This document shows, piece after piece, positions 52,168-63,941 of a stretch of DNA of 64,000 nucleotides. The DNA lies in assembly GCF_027887165.1 (NCBI RefSeq), contig NC_077230.1, positions 34,361,351 through 34,425,350 on the forward strand, in the 5' to 3' direction. A model generated the notes under the pieces. The model saw nothing but the letters and a program-made list of their open reading frames with translations. It was not told the DNA's origin and did not search any database. Made by a program: the position numbers and the translations under genes. Source of the DNA: Monodelphis domestica (Eukaryota > Chordata > Mammalia > Didelphimorphia > Didelphidae). Position 1 is the first letter of the stretch, and the number at the start of each line of letters is the position of its first letter.

Positions 52168-53340
52168 CAGCCAATAAACCTTTATTAAGTCACTAACTTG
52201 ACAGGAACAGTGATAAACACTGTGGCCAGGAAGGAAGGTCAAAGACAGTTCCTAGAGGTGAAGTGCTCAAAGATTATCGGGGGACACAATATGTAAAAAT
52301 TTCACATAAACAAGCTGCTGAGAGCATGAGTTTGAAGTCAATCAACAGATAGAAAGAAGGGATCCTGCAGAAGGTGCATTTCAAAGTGGGTTTGTGAAGC
52401 TGCATGCTGAAGTTGGGGAGATCTGCAGCAGAGATGAGGGGGAAATCATTCTAGGCATGAGGAGACAGCCAAGAAAAATGCTTAGTCAGTTGATGAATCA
52501 TCTTTTAAGGACAAGAAATGGACCAGAATCACTAGAAGACAAAAACATTTGAGTGATAAGAGCTTTTGGGTAGGACTGGAGAGTTAGGATCTAAGAAAAG
52601 TAAGTCTGTAAAGGTACACATGGGTAGGATGCTACAAGTCTTTTCTACATCCAATAATATTTCACAGATAACCTTGGAGGAATTAGGGAATCTCTGGGGC
52701 TTATGAAGAAAGGCAGACATGAGGAGAAGGGTACTCTGCAGGATTACTAAGATGCACTGGAGGGGAAGAGAGGCTTGTGGCAGGTAGAACAACCAGCAGC
52801 CTACTGGAGCAGTAGAAGACTTGCTCCAGGGTTTGGGCAGTGTGTCAGAAAAGGAAAAGGCATGAAGGAGATATGTTACAAAGGACAAATCAACTGGCAT
52901 GCTTGGCAACTGATTGGATATGAGGAGTGCAGGCTGGGTTAGGTTGTGATTCTGGGGCACTGGGAGCATGGCAGTGCCCTCAACAATGAGAGAATTTAGA
53001 AAGAGGGAATAATTTAGATTATTTATTGAGAGGGAGGACTGAAAGGAGAGGAAGACATGTTCTGTTTTTATAAATATTGAGTTTCTGATATATATGGGAC
53101 CAACCAAAAATTCCCAAATGGAAACAAGAAAAAAAGGTAAAAACTATCCCACTTTCACTGGAGCCACTTTGAAAACCAATGGCCAACGAGGTCCTTTTGT
53201 TGTCCTCTCCCAGGACAATACTCTTTAACAACTCTGCCCACTTCTGCTCCCAAAGAGATAAAAGAAAACCGTGCTTTAGGACATCGACAACATGAAGCAA
53301 TAGTTGTAAAGAGTGAAGAACTATAGAAACATGCATGGAC
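52168..53340. repeat. Ancient interspersed repeat, family unresolved, with L2 start
   Basis: 52168-52290 resembles antisense L2 (CCAATAAACCTTTATTAAGT). 52300-53340 contains GCTTGGCAACTGATTGGATA and CAGTGCCCTCAACAATGAGA. Related words recur at 54180-54640 (CTTTGGCAACTGGCTGGAT; CTGCCTACTGCTGCT against CTGCCCACTTCTGCT). It looks like two copies of one old element. Antisense ORFs here lack recognisable domains. Confidence 0.4.
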
Positions 53341-53886
53341 TATACGCTATAGCACCCTTGAGCTATTTAGCTTTAGAATCTTTTTGTTTTTTAATTCTTA
53401 CTATAAGCTTTTAATAGACACAAGGATCATTTGTTTTAGTTTTGTTTTTAGACCTGTGGCCTGAAGGAGCCATGTGCACTAGGAAAGAAAATAGGAAAAG
53501 TTACTTGGTTTAGAGGATCATATGTATCATCTAAGTTTCCCTAGTGCATATGGAAATATAAATGATCCAAGATAATTTCTTGGGATCTGAGAATGTCCAT
53601 GAGAATAATAATCCACGGGAAGATCTCCATTGACTGCTGCTGCTGAAAGTAAGGACAAACCTGAGAACCCAATGACAGTTTTATTCTAAAGGCTAATGCC
53701 AGAGATAGGGACTTGTGTATTTCTAAAGGGACCGACTTCTGTAGGCATGATGTGGCCTAGGAAGAAGAATCAAATTTCAGTTCAACAGGACTAAAACAAT
53801 AGGAGATTCAAGAATGCCTGATTCCCTTTTACATGTGAATAAATTCTGTCACAAAGGTAAGTTTAATAAGAAGTTAAGGTGGCAGC

Positions 53887-53888
<2 letters not shown>

Positions 53889-53926
<38 letters not shown>

Positions 53927-53947
53927 TGTGTGTGTGTGTGTGTGTGT
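53889..53947. repeat. (TG)n microsatellite
   Basis: About 59 bases of TG with one GCGC interruption. The ORF across it is an artefact. Confidence 0.95.
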
Positions 53948-54059
53948 TTTGAATCATTTTCAATTGCAAACAATATTTAATACTAAATCTAGGAGGAGAT
54001 AGGAAATCTTTACAGACTACTGTGTAGAAAGACAGACATAAGGTGACATAGTTATACCT

Positions 54060-54700
54060 TTCTTTGAAAGCTCAATGCTGGAAGCACTGGATTAGGGAAG
54101 GATATGGCAGATTTTGCAGCAATAATGCAGGCTTCTGGGGAGAAAGACCTGCTAAGAAGTTTTGTGTGACAGAAGGGCAGGCCATGTCAGAGAGAAATGT
54201 TGGAAACGTCTCCACAGAGAAGCTTTGGCAACTGGCTGGATGGAGGAGGAATGATGGACTGAGCCTGTGAAGAAGACAATAGTTGGTGAGGCAGGATGAT
54301 GAAATAGTGAGAGAGAGAAGAGGAAGAGGGGAGATTTTCTGATTAGAAAATAAGAATTTCAGCTTTGGAAATACTGAATATCAGATGTTTATAGGACAAT
54401 GGTATAATTTAGAGAGGCATTACCTACCAAAAATTCCAGACTGGGATCTGGAAAGCTTACCACAATCTCAACACCCAAAGATTAAAGCCCAAATATTTGG
54501 AGAACCAAAAAAAAAAAAAAAAACAACCCACCCCAATATACTTCTTTTTCACTGTCCTCTGATCAGGACTGATCTTCCTTCACCACTCTGCCTACTGCTG
54601 CTGTCATAGAGCTAGAGAAAACATGCTTTTTGATGTCAGCAATAATTCACATTAGCTGTTGGGAGTGGCGCTATGTGGAAACTTGAGAGTGGTTTGGGTC
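54060..54700. repeat. Second copy of the unresolved ancient repeat
   Basis: It shares ordered short matches with 52840-53290, including TACCAAAAATTCC / AACCAAAAATTCC. An A run interrupts it at 54509. Confidence 0.35.
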
Positions 54701-54823
54701 CCTGAGTTGATTACATTAAAAAATTCCTTTAAAAAATCTTTTTCTCAACACTTTTCACATTTACATAAAAGGTTTTTATTCTTTTTAATTTTACATAGTT
54801 ACAAGAGCCTTAGTTTAAAAGCC

Positions 54824-55043
54824 CTGGTTCACTTAAAAAATAAAACAAACAAAAAACCCTTGCCTTCTCACTTAGAATCAATGCTGTGTATAGTTTCCAC
54901 AGCAGTAGAATGGTAAGGGCTAGTCAATGGGGTTTAATCTTCTTGCCCAGGGTCACCAAGCTAGGAAGTGTCTGTGGCCATATTTGAACCCAGGACTTGG
55001 CTCTCAATTCACCGAGTCACCCAACTGCCTCCAAACTGGTTCA
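54824..55043 (-). mobile_element. MAR1-like SINE (-) with short target duplication
   Basis: The body at 54853-55033 ends TCACCGAGTCACCCAACTGC. CTGGTTCA flanks it on both sides (about 54824 and 55036). Confidence 0.88.
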
Positions 55044-56282
55044 TTCTTGAAAGAAAATTGAAAAAAGTTACTTTTCTTTTGATGAGTTACATGAATGATT
55101 CCAGTCATCCAAGTATCCCTGAAACTCATAAATTCTTTTAGATGGTTTCTGAGGAACTGAAGCTAACATGAGAAAAATGTTCCCTAGAAACTTACCCAGT
55201 CACCTGTGGGGAAACAATAACAGCAGATTCTAAAGAATGCCAGAAAAAGGAGTCCATGAATTTGTAAGAACACATATTTCTATATATATGATATGTCTGA
55301 GGAAGCAGAGACAGTTCTGTACTTGCTACCTCTGGGCTAAGCCATATTATCCTCCTTGAGGGCTGGTTGTTTCTCTCAAGCTCGGTGCCCACCATAAATA
55401 CTTGTTGGCTAACTGGATTGATAAATGGAATTGTTTACACACTCGTTGCTAGGGGAGCTTGTTTTGAAACTTAGGAAGTAAAATTATGTAAGTCTCAAGA
55501 AAGAAAAAGAAGTCTAAATATTAAATGTATAAAGGTGGTGAAATGGAAAGATTGGTAGGCCTAAGCTGAGGTATCTGTTAACTTTTACTGCTGCTTTTTG
55601 ACTGCTGGCTGACCATTCTGAGTTTCAAGGCAACTGAAGAGTTGATTCAAAAGAAATGACTGGTGGTTCCCTTAAGAGGGCCAAACACTCAACAGCCAAT
55701 AAGAGATCATAGAACATAGAACAACTGTCAGGTTACCAAGGAATCAGGAGGATTATAAATAAAGGGAGGAGACTGGGGAGGTCATTCCTGCAAAGGAAAC
55801 CAAGGAGGTAGGATGTGTTAAGGGTTGGAAGGGTGGCAGTTTGATAAATTGTGGAATTATTTGTTTTAGAGTAGTTGCTGGGAATTTCTTTTTGTTGTGG
55901 AATGGTTTGATATGGAATTGGTGATTTTTGATGTATACATTTTTAAAAAATATTGATAAACAGAATTCTAAAGGGGACCTCAGAGATTTTGTCCATTTTC
56001 AAAGGAATTTAAGAATATTGAGGAATCTATAAATATTATAAAATACTATAGCAGGTTCCAGGGGGAAAATATATCCTAACCAATATCTTCTAACGTGTTT
56101 TCTTTTTTATTTTAATTATTTTTCTTTTTAACTTTTAAACATCATTTCAAGTTTTCTGTTTCATATGATTTTCACAATTTTGGTCAGTCCTCTAGTGAAC
56201 AAATCTAAGAATATTGGGGAAAGAAGGAGTGGGATAAATGGAGGAAATTCTTCTTTATATAAATATTTAGACACATAAACCA

Positions 56283-56283
<1 letters not shown>
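55044..56283. other. Intergenic, nothing recognised
   Basis: No exon or repeat family identified. This is where a promoter for copy B could lie, but no core motif is convincing. Confidence 0.45.
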
Positions 56284-56360
<77 letters not shown>

Positions 56361-56362
56361 AT
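56284..56362. repeat. (ATCT)n microsatellite
   Basis: About 19 uninterrupted tetranucleotide units, likely polymorphic in length. It lies directly next to the AT-rich block. Confidence 0.97.
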
Positions 56363-57975
56363 GTACTACATTTAAATAAATATATATGTCTGAATATAAA
56401 TAGTATATACAATTAAAATGAATTATTAATTAATGATCATCAATTAGTAGTTGTCACTAATTAATTGATTTATTATTGATCAACAATTGGTAATTATCTT
56501 TAATTAATAATTGGTTAAAATCAATTATTTATTATAAATCACTAAATAAGTGAATTATTTTATTTTTATTTATATATGTTTAATATATTTATTTTAATAC
56601 ATTTTATTTTTATTTATTTATATACATATATTTTATTTATTAAATTTTTTATTTTTAATTTAATTTAATTATTTATGAATTCATTTAATTTAATTTTTAA
56701 AATTAATTAAAATTAATTAAATTATTAAAATATTAAAATACTACTTAATATTAATTATTAATTAGTGACAACCACCAATTGATGATCATTAATTAATCGA
56801 TTATTAACTAATGACAATTACTAATTGATGATCATTAATTAATAATTGATAATAATTATTATTTTAACCACCATTAATTAATATTAGACAATTATTGATT
56901 AATCAGGATTGATTAATAATTAATCTTAATCAATTAGTAATTAATGAACATTAATGGATCTATTCCTGGTCATTGATTAATAATTAAATTAATTGATTTT
57001 TAATGGATGATCATTAATTAATAATTGATAATGGTTATTATTTATAATAATTATTAAGTAATATTAGGTTATTTTTATTAATGATAATTGATATTAATTA
57101 TTTTATACTCATTATTATTAATAACATCAAACAATTATTGATTTATTTGGTGAACAAATATTAACCAATTATTATGTGATAATGATTAATAATTACTATT
57201 AACAGATTATTGATAATCATCAATTAATCTTTAATAAATAATTGTTTAATATTAATTAATAATGATGGTTAAATAATAATTAATAATGATCATCAATTAA
57301 TAATTGTCACTAATAAATTGATTAATTAATGATCATCAAATGGTAATTATCCTTAATTAATAATTGATTAACATTAATTATTGATTATTGATTATTTAAT
57401 TTTTGTAGTTTAGTGTTTATTTAATTAATTAATTTATTTTTAAATAAATTTTATTTTTATATATGTATACATAAATATATTTTCTTTACTAAATTTTTTA
57501 TTTTTTAATTTAAATTTATTTATTTATAAATTTATTTAATGTAACTTTTAAATCAATTTATATAAATTATTTATTAAATTATTAAAATATTAAAGTATTA
57601 ATCATTAAATATTGATTGATATTAATTATTAATTAGTGACCATCACTTTAATCTTTAGTATTAATTATTAATTAACTGGTTATTAAGTAATGATAATTAA
57701 TCAATAATTGCTTTATAATAATTAATGATGATAAGTAATCAATATCAATCATTAATTAATATTGTGAATTAATAGTCAATTAATACCAATTATTAATGAT
57801 GATTAATTAGTATTTGATTATATAATAATTAAATTATTATAATACAGTATGTTATATTGTATTAGTATACGTATAACATAATTATTTTATTATAAATTCT
57901 GATTAATTGAAAATAATAATTAATTAATGATCATTAATAATTTAATTCATTAACTAATATTAATATTTAATTAAT
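56363..57975. repeat. AT-rich repeat block with inverted and direct higher-order repeats
   Basis: About 1.6 kb of almost pure A+T is built from TTAATTAAT / TGATGATCATTAATTAAT words. Two units of about 860 bases are recognisable by shared landmarks: TTGTCACTAATT at about 56450 against TTGTCACTAATA at about 57310; AAATTTTTTATTTTT at about 56642 and 57496; AATTATTAATTAGTGAC at about 56750 and 57626. Within units, stretches such as ACTAATTGATGATCATTAAT are reverse complements of ATTAATGATCATCAATTAGT elsewhere. It ends within about 40 bases of the copy B boundary. Confidence 0.85.
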
Positions 57976-58443
57976 GTTAAAGGATTGTTTTAAATATAAA
58001 GAATATAAAGAAAAGAATGTTAGTCAATGTGCCTTGTACCACTTACCATAAACATTACTTAGGCTATAGCAAAATTGTATATACCTTTAGAATTCCTCCC
58101 CTTCCATTAGGTATAATGCTGATTTTTCCCCCTCAAATTTAATGAATATATAGGAGTAAATTTGAAGATATGAGATACATTGTGTGAGGAAATATTATTC
58201 TTGTGTATATTGGGGTTGAACACTAAGATAAAAGGAATTTTTAAGGAGGATATCAATTAATGTCAAAAGACTGATCAAGAAAACTAATTTTTCTTAATAA
58301 AATTAATACACCACTGCACTTTGAAATTATTTATATTTTGTTGACCATGCACTTTAAATTTTTTTTTATTTTTTTCAAATAAAGATAGAAATTTTTCTTG
58401 TTCAAGAAGCTTGTTGATAGCTTTTAATCATCTCTGTGAAAAA

Positions 58444-58498
58444 ATGATGCAAAGAAGAGTCCAGAACCTCGATTTATTTTCTTGTCAAACAGACAAAG
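58444..58498 (+). CDS. Copy B exon 1
   Basis: 55 nt, with donor AAAG before GTAAGC and the same ATGATG start as copy A. Unlike copy A, the frame stays open upstream to an acceptor-like TTTCTTGTTCAAG at 58406, so the coding part may be longer here (upstream reading SLLIAFNHLCEK). Six of 55 bases differ from copy A, three of them silent. Confidence 0.75.
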
Positions 58499-61400
58499 GT
58501 AAGCTTTAACTATAAAATTGCTTATTTCATACATGTATGCCATTCTTCATCAGTTTTATTTTAATTAAGATTGTTTTTCATATCAATAAACATCAAATCT
58601 AGAGAATATTAAAAATATTAGGAATAACTCCCAAGTGAAGATTAAAGAGTGTATTTTTAACTGATAAATATTTTTGATATCATGACTTTTAAAATAGTGT
58701 CAAAAAGGTGAGTTATAGCAATAAGGCAAAAAATTTTAAGGAATAATCTGTAAAAGCATAGTAAGAATAAAATCGTTGCCTTTTATGGATAATATGATAG
58801 TTTATTTAGAATTCTATTCATCAATACAAAAGGTGGATGTAGGGAGGGCAGAACTAAGATGGTGGAGAAGCTACACAGACTCATCTCTCCTCTACGTACC
58901 AAATTAAAATAGGATAAAATGCCTAAAAAGAAATATTGGAGCACCATAATCTACAGAAAAATGGAGTGAAATAATTTTTCTATTTAAAACTACTTAGAAA
59001 GCCATTAGAAAAGTTCTTTGATTGAAGAGGAGTGCAAAAACAACAGAACGAGGCAGGTTCCGATAATTAAAGAGTCCTTGGACACTCCTGAATCATCAAC
59101 AGGGGCTGCCAGAGCTCCCAGGCACAGCCCTTTGCTGCCTTGACGGAGTGCCCATACACAGATCCAGGCAGCAGTTGTGGCAGACCTTATTGGGAGCACT
59201 TAGCACATCCCAATTCTTGCAACCTCAGAGGACAAGAGGACCCTGGTCACAGTTACCAGATGGAAAAGAATTCACATGGTTACTCATTGACCTGACCACA
59301 GGCCAGGAGAGTATTAAACACACTTGTCATTACATTATACAATGTTGAAAGAATTAAAAAAAAAATTGGTCACTAAGAACTCTCAATGAAGCTGCACAAA
59401 GAACCTGAATCTTGGAACATACTTCTTTCTACATAGTTACAGAAAATGAGCAAACAACAATAACAAAAAACCCTCAACCATAGAAAGAAATTTTGTTGCC
59501 CGGGAAGACTTAAAATCAGAAGAAAATAGTGCTGCATCCAAAGCTTAGAAGGAAGAAAAGATATTAGCTATTTCACAACTCAAAATAGTCTACAAAGCAG
59601 AAATTGTCTAAATTATTTAGTGTAGTTTAAGAAACATGTCTCTGACACTTGCTAGTTGTGAAATGATGGACAAGTCACTTAATCCTGTTTGCCCCAGTTT
59701 CCTCTTCTGTAATGAAGAGATAGCTGGAGAAGAAACTGGAACATTAGCTTCACGAGGAAAATTCCAAATCAAGTCATAAAGAGTCAGATACAACTGACTG
59801 ACAAAAAAAGAAGGATCAATGGTCAATTAGAGGAACAGATTAGGTGTAGAAAATGCTGAATAAAAAAGGGCCTTGTAAAATGTACCTTTGATAAACTCAA
59901 AGTCCTTAGACTGTGCTAGAATTAGGAATTATTTTTAAAACTGCTGGGAAAATTGGAAATGCTTTGAGACGACTTTTTATATAAGTTGTCTTTTATTGTG
60001 AATATGTGAACCCACAAATGATCCATAAATAAACTTAGGGGTTCTGTGATCTTGGAAGGGAGAAAAAAATGCATGTTTTTTTCAATAACATTTCATTCAA
60101 ATTTAACAAATTCCAATAACAATTTTTATAATACACTTTGATATCTGGTATGGTTAGATCATCTTCCATCATATTATTTTTCACTATTTCCATTGATAAT
60201 CTTGACCTTGTTTAGTGAAAAATAATATGATGGAAGATGATCTAACCATACCAGATATCAAAGTGTATTATTATAAAGTACTTATCTTCAAACTAATCTA
60301 TTATTGATGAAGAAAGAGTAGTGAATCCGTGGAATAGAGTAGGTACACACAATATGCACAGTAGAAATGACTTTAGTAATGTTGTGTTTCTTACATGCAA
60401 AAATCCATATTTTAGGGTCAAGAACTCACTGGGTCAAAAACTGCTGGGAAAACCAGAAAGCATTTTGCCAGAAACTAGATGTAGACCAATGCCGCACATC
60501 ATGTATCAAGATAAGGTCAAAGTGGCATTTGATTTATGCATTCAGGGTAATGCCAGATTTAAATTAGGGGGAAAAGAATTATCAAATAAAGGACAGAGAA
60601 CATGATAGGAGGTGCAATGGATCATATTCATTACCTTTAAAAGTTTTCCACACAAAACCAGAGAGAAAGAAGAAAAATGGGAAAAAATTTAAAGATCTGA
60701 TTAAGGCCTCATTTCTCAAAGATATAGAGCACTGGATCAACTTTATAAAGAATACAGGTTGTTCCCCAATTCATAGATCCTAAAATTATATGAATAATCA
60801 GTTTTCAGATGAAGAAATAAAAACTGTCTCTAGCCACATAAAAAAGCACTGAATCACTATGAAGAATACAAATTTAAACAACTCTTACTTACCTTTTCAT
60901 GCCTATCAAATTTTCTTAACGAGACAGGAAAGGAAAATGAAAAATGTTGGAGGTGATGGGGGAATATTTGAGACACTAATGTACAGATCGTGGAATTGTG
61001 AACTGATTCATCTATTCTAGAGAACATTGTGGATATATGCTCAAGGAGCTATGCAATTGTGCATATTCTTTGACTTGGCAATATCACGACTAAGACAGTA
61101 TCCCAAAGAGATTATAAATTTTTAAAAAATGAAAAGAAAATGTCCCTATATGTACAAAATAATTCATGGCAGTTCTTTTTCGTGTTGAAGAACTTAAAAT
61201 TTCAGGGATAACATTCAATTGTGAAATGGCTGAAAATTTTGTGGTATATGATTGTAATAATATTATTGTGACATGAAATGATGATTAAGATGCTTTCAAA
61301 AAACCTGGAAGACTTATATGAACTGATGCATAATGAAGGGAGCAGAAGCAGAACACTGGGTGCATGAACAGCAATACTATGCAATAATCAATTGTAAATG

Positions 61401-63941
61401 ACTTTGCTATGCCCAGAAATACAAAGATTGAAAGACAGTTCTGAAGAACTGAAAAATGTTATCCACTTACAGTGGAAAAGGTGATGGAATCTAAATGCAG
61501 AGCAAAACATATTTATTTTACTTTATTTTCCTTTTTACCTGGTATGTTTTATTTCTCAACATGATGAATAAGGAAGGAAATATGTTTTACATGACTGCAT
61601 ATGTATAATCTTTATCAAATTGCTTACCTTTTTAATGAGGTTGGAGACCAGGGTGAGTAGGAAAGAATTTGGAACTTAAAATAGATTTTATATGTCCTTA
61701 GAAAAAATTTTAATTATTAAAAATGTCTTAATGTGCTTATATACTGAAAGGTAGAAAGTTCAGCAAAATCATTGGTCTAGGGGAGACTGTAACACAGTCA
61801 GATATATATTGCTAATTATTAAGGAAAAGATACCGGTAAAGTATAGGTGGATGGCTTATAATTCCAGTGCAAAGCTAGACTGACCAGGCCAACTGTACTG
61901 GGAGGAAATTTTATTCTTACTGTTGCTTCAGATGTTTTAGGCTTTCATTATTATTACTATTATTATTTTTGTATTTATAGGTGACAACGAACTGGGGCTT
62001 TGTACTTGTATCTTCTTTGATCCAGCAGATGAGGATGGAAAGGAACCAGGGGTTTTTATAACTGAAATTATTGAAGGAGGTGCAGTTCACAAACTTGGAT
62101 GGTGAGTTTGGTTTTGTAATTTTATAAGAATTGACTTTGTAGGGAGGATTTAACTTCATTCTAAAAAGGGTTAATATTGTAAACATGGAAAGTGACTACA
62201 CAAATAAAATCTCTGAAAAATACAGAAATATCAACTTTAAAAATATTGTCATGACCAAGCTAGTAAGGAAATGGAATTGGCTTGGAAACAAAGATTCTAT
62301 AATTCCACTCCAACTTGGTCTGTAAACCGTGACTTTATTCTTGATCATTGAGAAGGTCTTTAATAATTGCCATAATGAGCCCATTGTAAACATGTGCCCA
62401 GCTATTTCCAAATCAGGTCAAATTAACAAGTATTTATAAATCTATACCATTCCAGAACCTGTGCTCTCCATGAAGGGATATAAAAAAGTGGGAAAATAGT
62501 TCTTGATTTGGAGAACAGAAAAATTGAATTGACTAGGCAACAAACAAGTTACTATTGTGTGCAGAAAAGATCTATAATAAATAAATGTGAGAAAATCTGG
62601 GTGTGGGGGATAGTTTGGTTGTATTAGAAAAAATGGTATCCATGAGACACTGGCAACTATCTTCAGAGATTATTGAAATTTGACTATACAATAAAATAAT
62701 TCCTGAATTGAGAGAGGGCTTCCTAGATATAGGAATGTAGGAATATACATTTAAAATATTACTATAAACTGCCCAAAGTGAATCCTTGAGAAAGGAAAAA
62801 AATAAGAAATGCTAATAGGTTGCCAAATCATAAATTTAACCTTGTAAGAATTTACTATGTAACTGAGGTCAAATGGTACCCTCTATGTCCTTGCTCATGA
62901 TGTAATTTTGGACTTTAAAATGGAATTCTTCCTGAGATGACACTCTGTTACATAGAACTGAAAGCAAAAAAACGCCATCAGGCATTCTGTTTCTAAGCCT
63001 GAGGCTCATTACTTCTTCATCTCCAACTCACTTAGCCCAGATGGTTTTAGAATTTTTTCTTGCTTCCTAGATTGTAACAGAATTGATTTCATTAGCTGCC
63101 CATCCTGAATATCCCAGATAAATGGTGGAAATTTTCTCCTCTTAACCTCCCAAAGTTGTTTTCTTTTCCTCAGTTTCAATGATGGCATGTATCTGTTTAT
63201 TATCACCCAAGGTCTCTACAATAAAAGTATCAACTAGAAGTTTCCTTCTGAATTATCGTCTCCTTACTCAGTCTTCAGTCAGTGGGGGCATTGTCTGATA
63301 CCTCAGAAGAATCATTTGTTTTAGTTTCTGCAGATCCTATTGACTTTCTGAAGAATATTAAAATTGAAACAATACTCTGATAATTGTTTGGAGGAGGGCA
63401 TCTGTGTTTGTGGATGATTTCTCTTGGATCCTCCTCACTGTGTTTTCCAAGATCTGCCAAAGTCCCTTCCTTTTTCAATCTCATTTCATTATTGAGACTT
63501 AGCCAGCTGGAAAGGCTTGGAGTACAGACCCAGTTATGAACACTAATCATCTTTGAAGCCCACTTAAAAAAAATCCAGGGAAGAATCCCCAGACAGGCTG
63601 CAGGGTAATGAAATTATTGAGACACACCAGCCCTCTAAGTCTTCTGATTAATTTGTAGAGAAGTGGTGACTGAAAAATTTGTAAGTGGCAACCATTATAG
63701 TAATGGTATGATGAGTCATTGAAGTCTATCTCTTAAATTAGTACCACATCTTCTAATCATACACATGCATTGGGCTTTTAGGTCATAAATATCTTCAATG
63801 TAATTTTAATTACTATGCAATTCTATTTTTCAGTATCCGTGTATTTGACCAGATTATTAAAATAGGTGACATCAATCTAATTGGATTGGATGAAGCAGAA
63901 ATCGTCTCTACTTTTAAAAAAATGGACGATTCTCCTTTCCA
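58444..63941 (+). CDS. Neurabin-like PDZ gene, copy B (exons 1-3, 3'-partial)
   Basis: Three exons, 58444-58498, 61981-62101 and 63834-63941, are 55, 121 and 108 nt, identical in length and phase to copy A, with GT-AG introns. The frame is MMQRRVQNLDLFSCQTDK, GDNELGLCTCIFFDP ... [37 protein letters not shown] ... STFKKMDDSPFQ. By eye, 33 of 284 coding bases differ from copy A, about 22 of them changing residues, with no indel or stop. Introns carry many indels, so the coding frame seems to have been kept. The rest of the PDZ and the coiled-coil and SAM exons should lie to the right of the window. Whether this is the functional copy cannot be decided here. Confidence 0.82.
58840..59470 (+). 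mobile_element. Old L1 5' part (+)
   Basis: GGGCAGAACTAAGATGGTGG marks an L1 5' end; 5'UTR-like sequence follows. Counterpart of 6310 in copy A. Confidence 0.65.
59620..59805 (+). mobile_element. SINE (+), counterpart of 9105
   Basis: GCTAGTTGTGAAATGATGGA, TTAATCCTGTTTGCCCCAGT and AGAGTCAGATACAACTGACT. Shared with copy A. Confidence 0.8.
60128..60271. repeat. Perfect 58-bp inverted repeat (fold-back) at L1 start
   Basis: The left arm 60128-60185 and right arm 60214-60271 are exact reverse complements around a 28-base loop. The right arm is sense L1 ORF2; the left arm plus loop is the antisense of the same and adjoining L1 sequence. Copy A does not have it. Confidence 0.93.
60272..61745 (+). 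mobile_element. L1 ORF2 3' part and 3'UTR (+), uninterrupted
   Basis: It aligns with 15926-16792 and 17921-18310 of copy A and provides the empty sites for the solo LTR and the 1.1-kb insertion there. Decayed coding sequence. Confidence 0.82.
61981..62101 (+). CDS. Copy B exon 2: PDZ core
   Basis: 121 nt after GTATTTATAG and before GTGAGT. GDNELGLCTCIFFDP ... GVFITEIIEGGAVHKLG. 14 of 121 bases differ from copy A, about half silent. Confidence 0.9.
62102..63833. other. Intron 2 of copy B, lacks the SINE of copy A
   Basis: GAATTGACTTTGTAGGGAGG near 62130 is the empty site for the copy A SINE. 63000-63550 holds the better preserved version of the minus-strand coding-like stretch (LRKRKQLWEVKRRKFPPFIW, then DIQDGQLMKSILLQSRKQEK). 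Confidence 0.6.
63834..63941 (+). CDS. Copy B exon 3: PDZ, second half
   Basis: 108 nt after TATTTTTCAG and before [26 protein letters not shown] ... STFKKMDDSPFQ. 13 differences from copy A, 12 of them changing residues. Confidence 0.88.

Noticed and set aside
52532-53107. 191-residue minus-strand ORF
   Set aside because: No recognisable domain. It lies in a repeat whose second copy (54060-54700) does not keep the frame.
53814-54002. ORF with CVCVCV repeats
   Set aside because: Translation of a TG microsatellite.
56284-56362. Regular short repeats that might suggest a CRISPR-like array
   Set aside because: Simple ATCT tetranucleotides without spacers; a microsatellite.
56363-57975. AT-rich block as a replication origin or matrix attachment region
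   Set aside because: Composition alone cannot show this. The internal repeats are better explained as unstable AT satellite.
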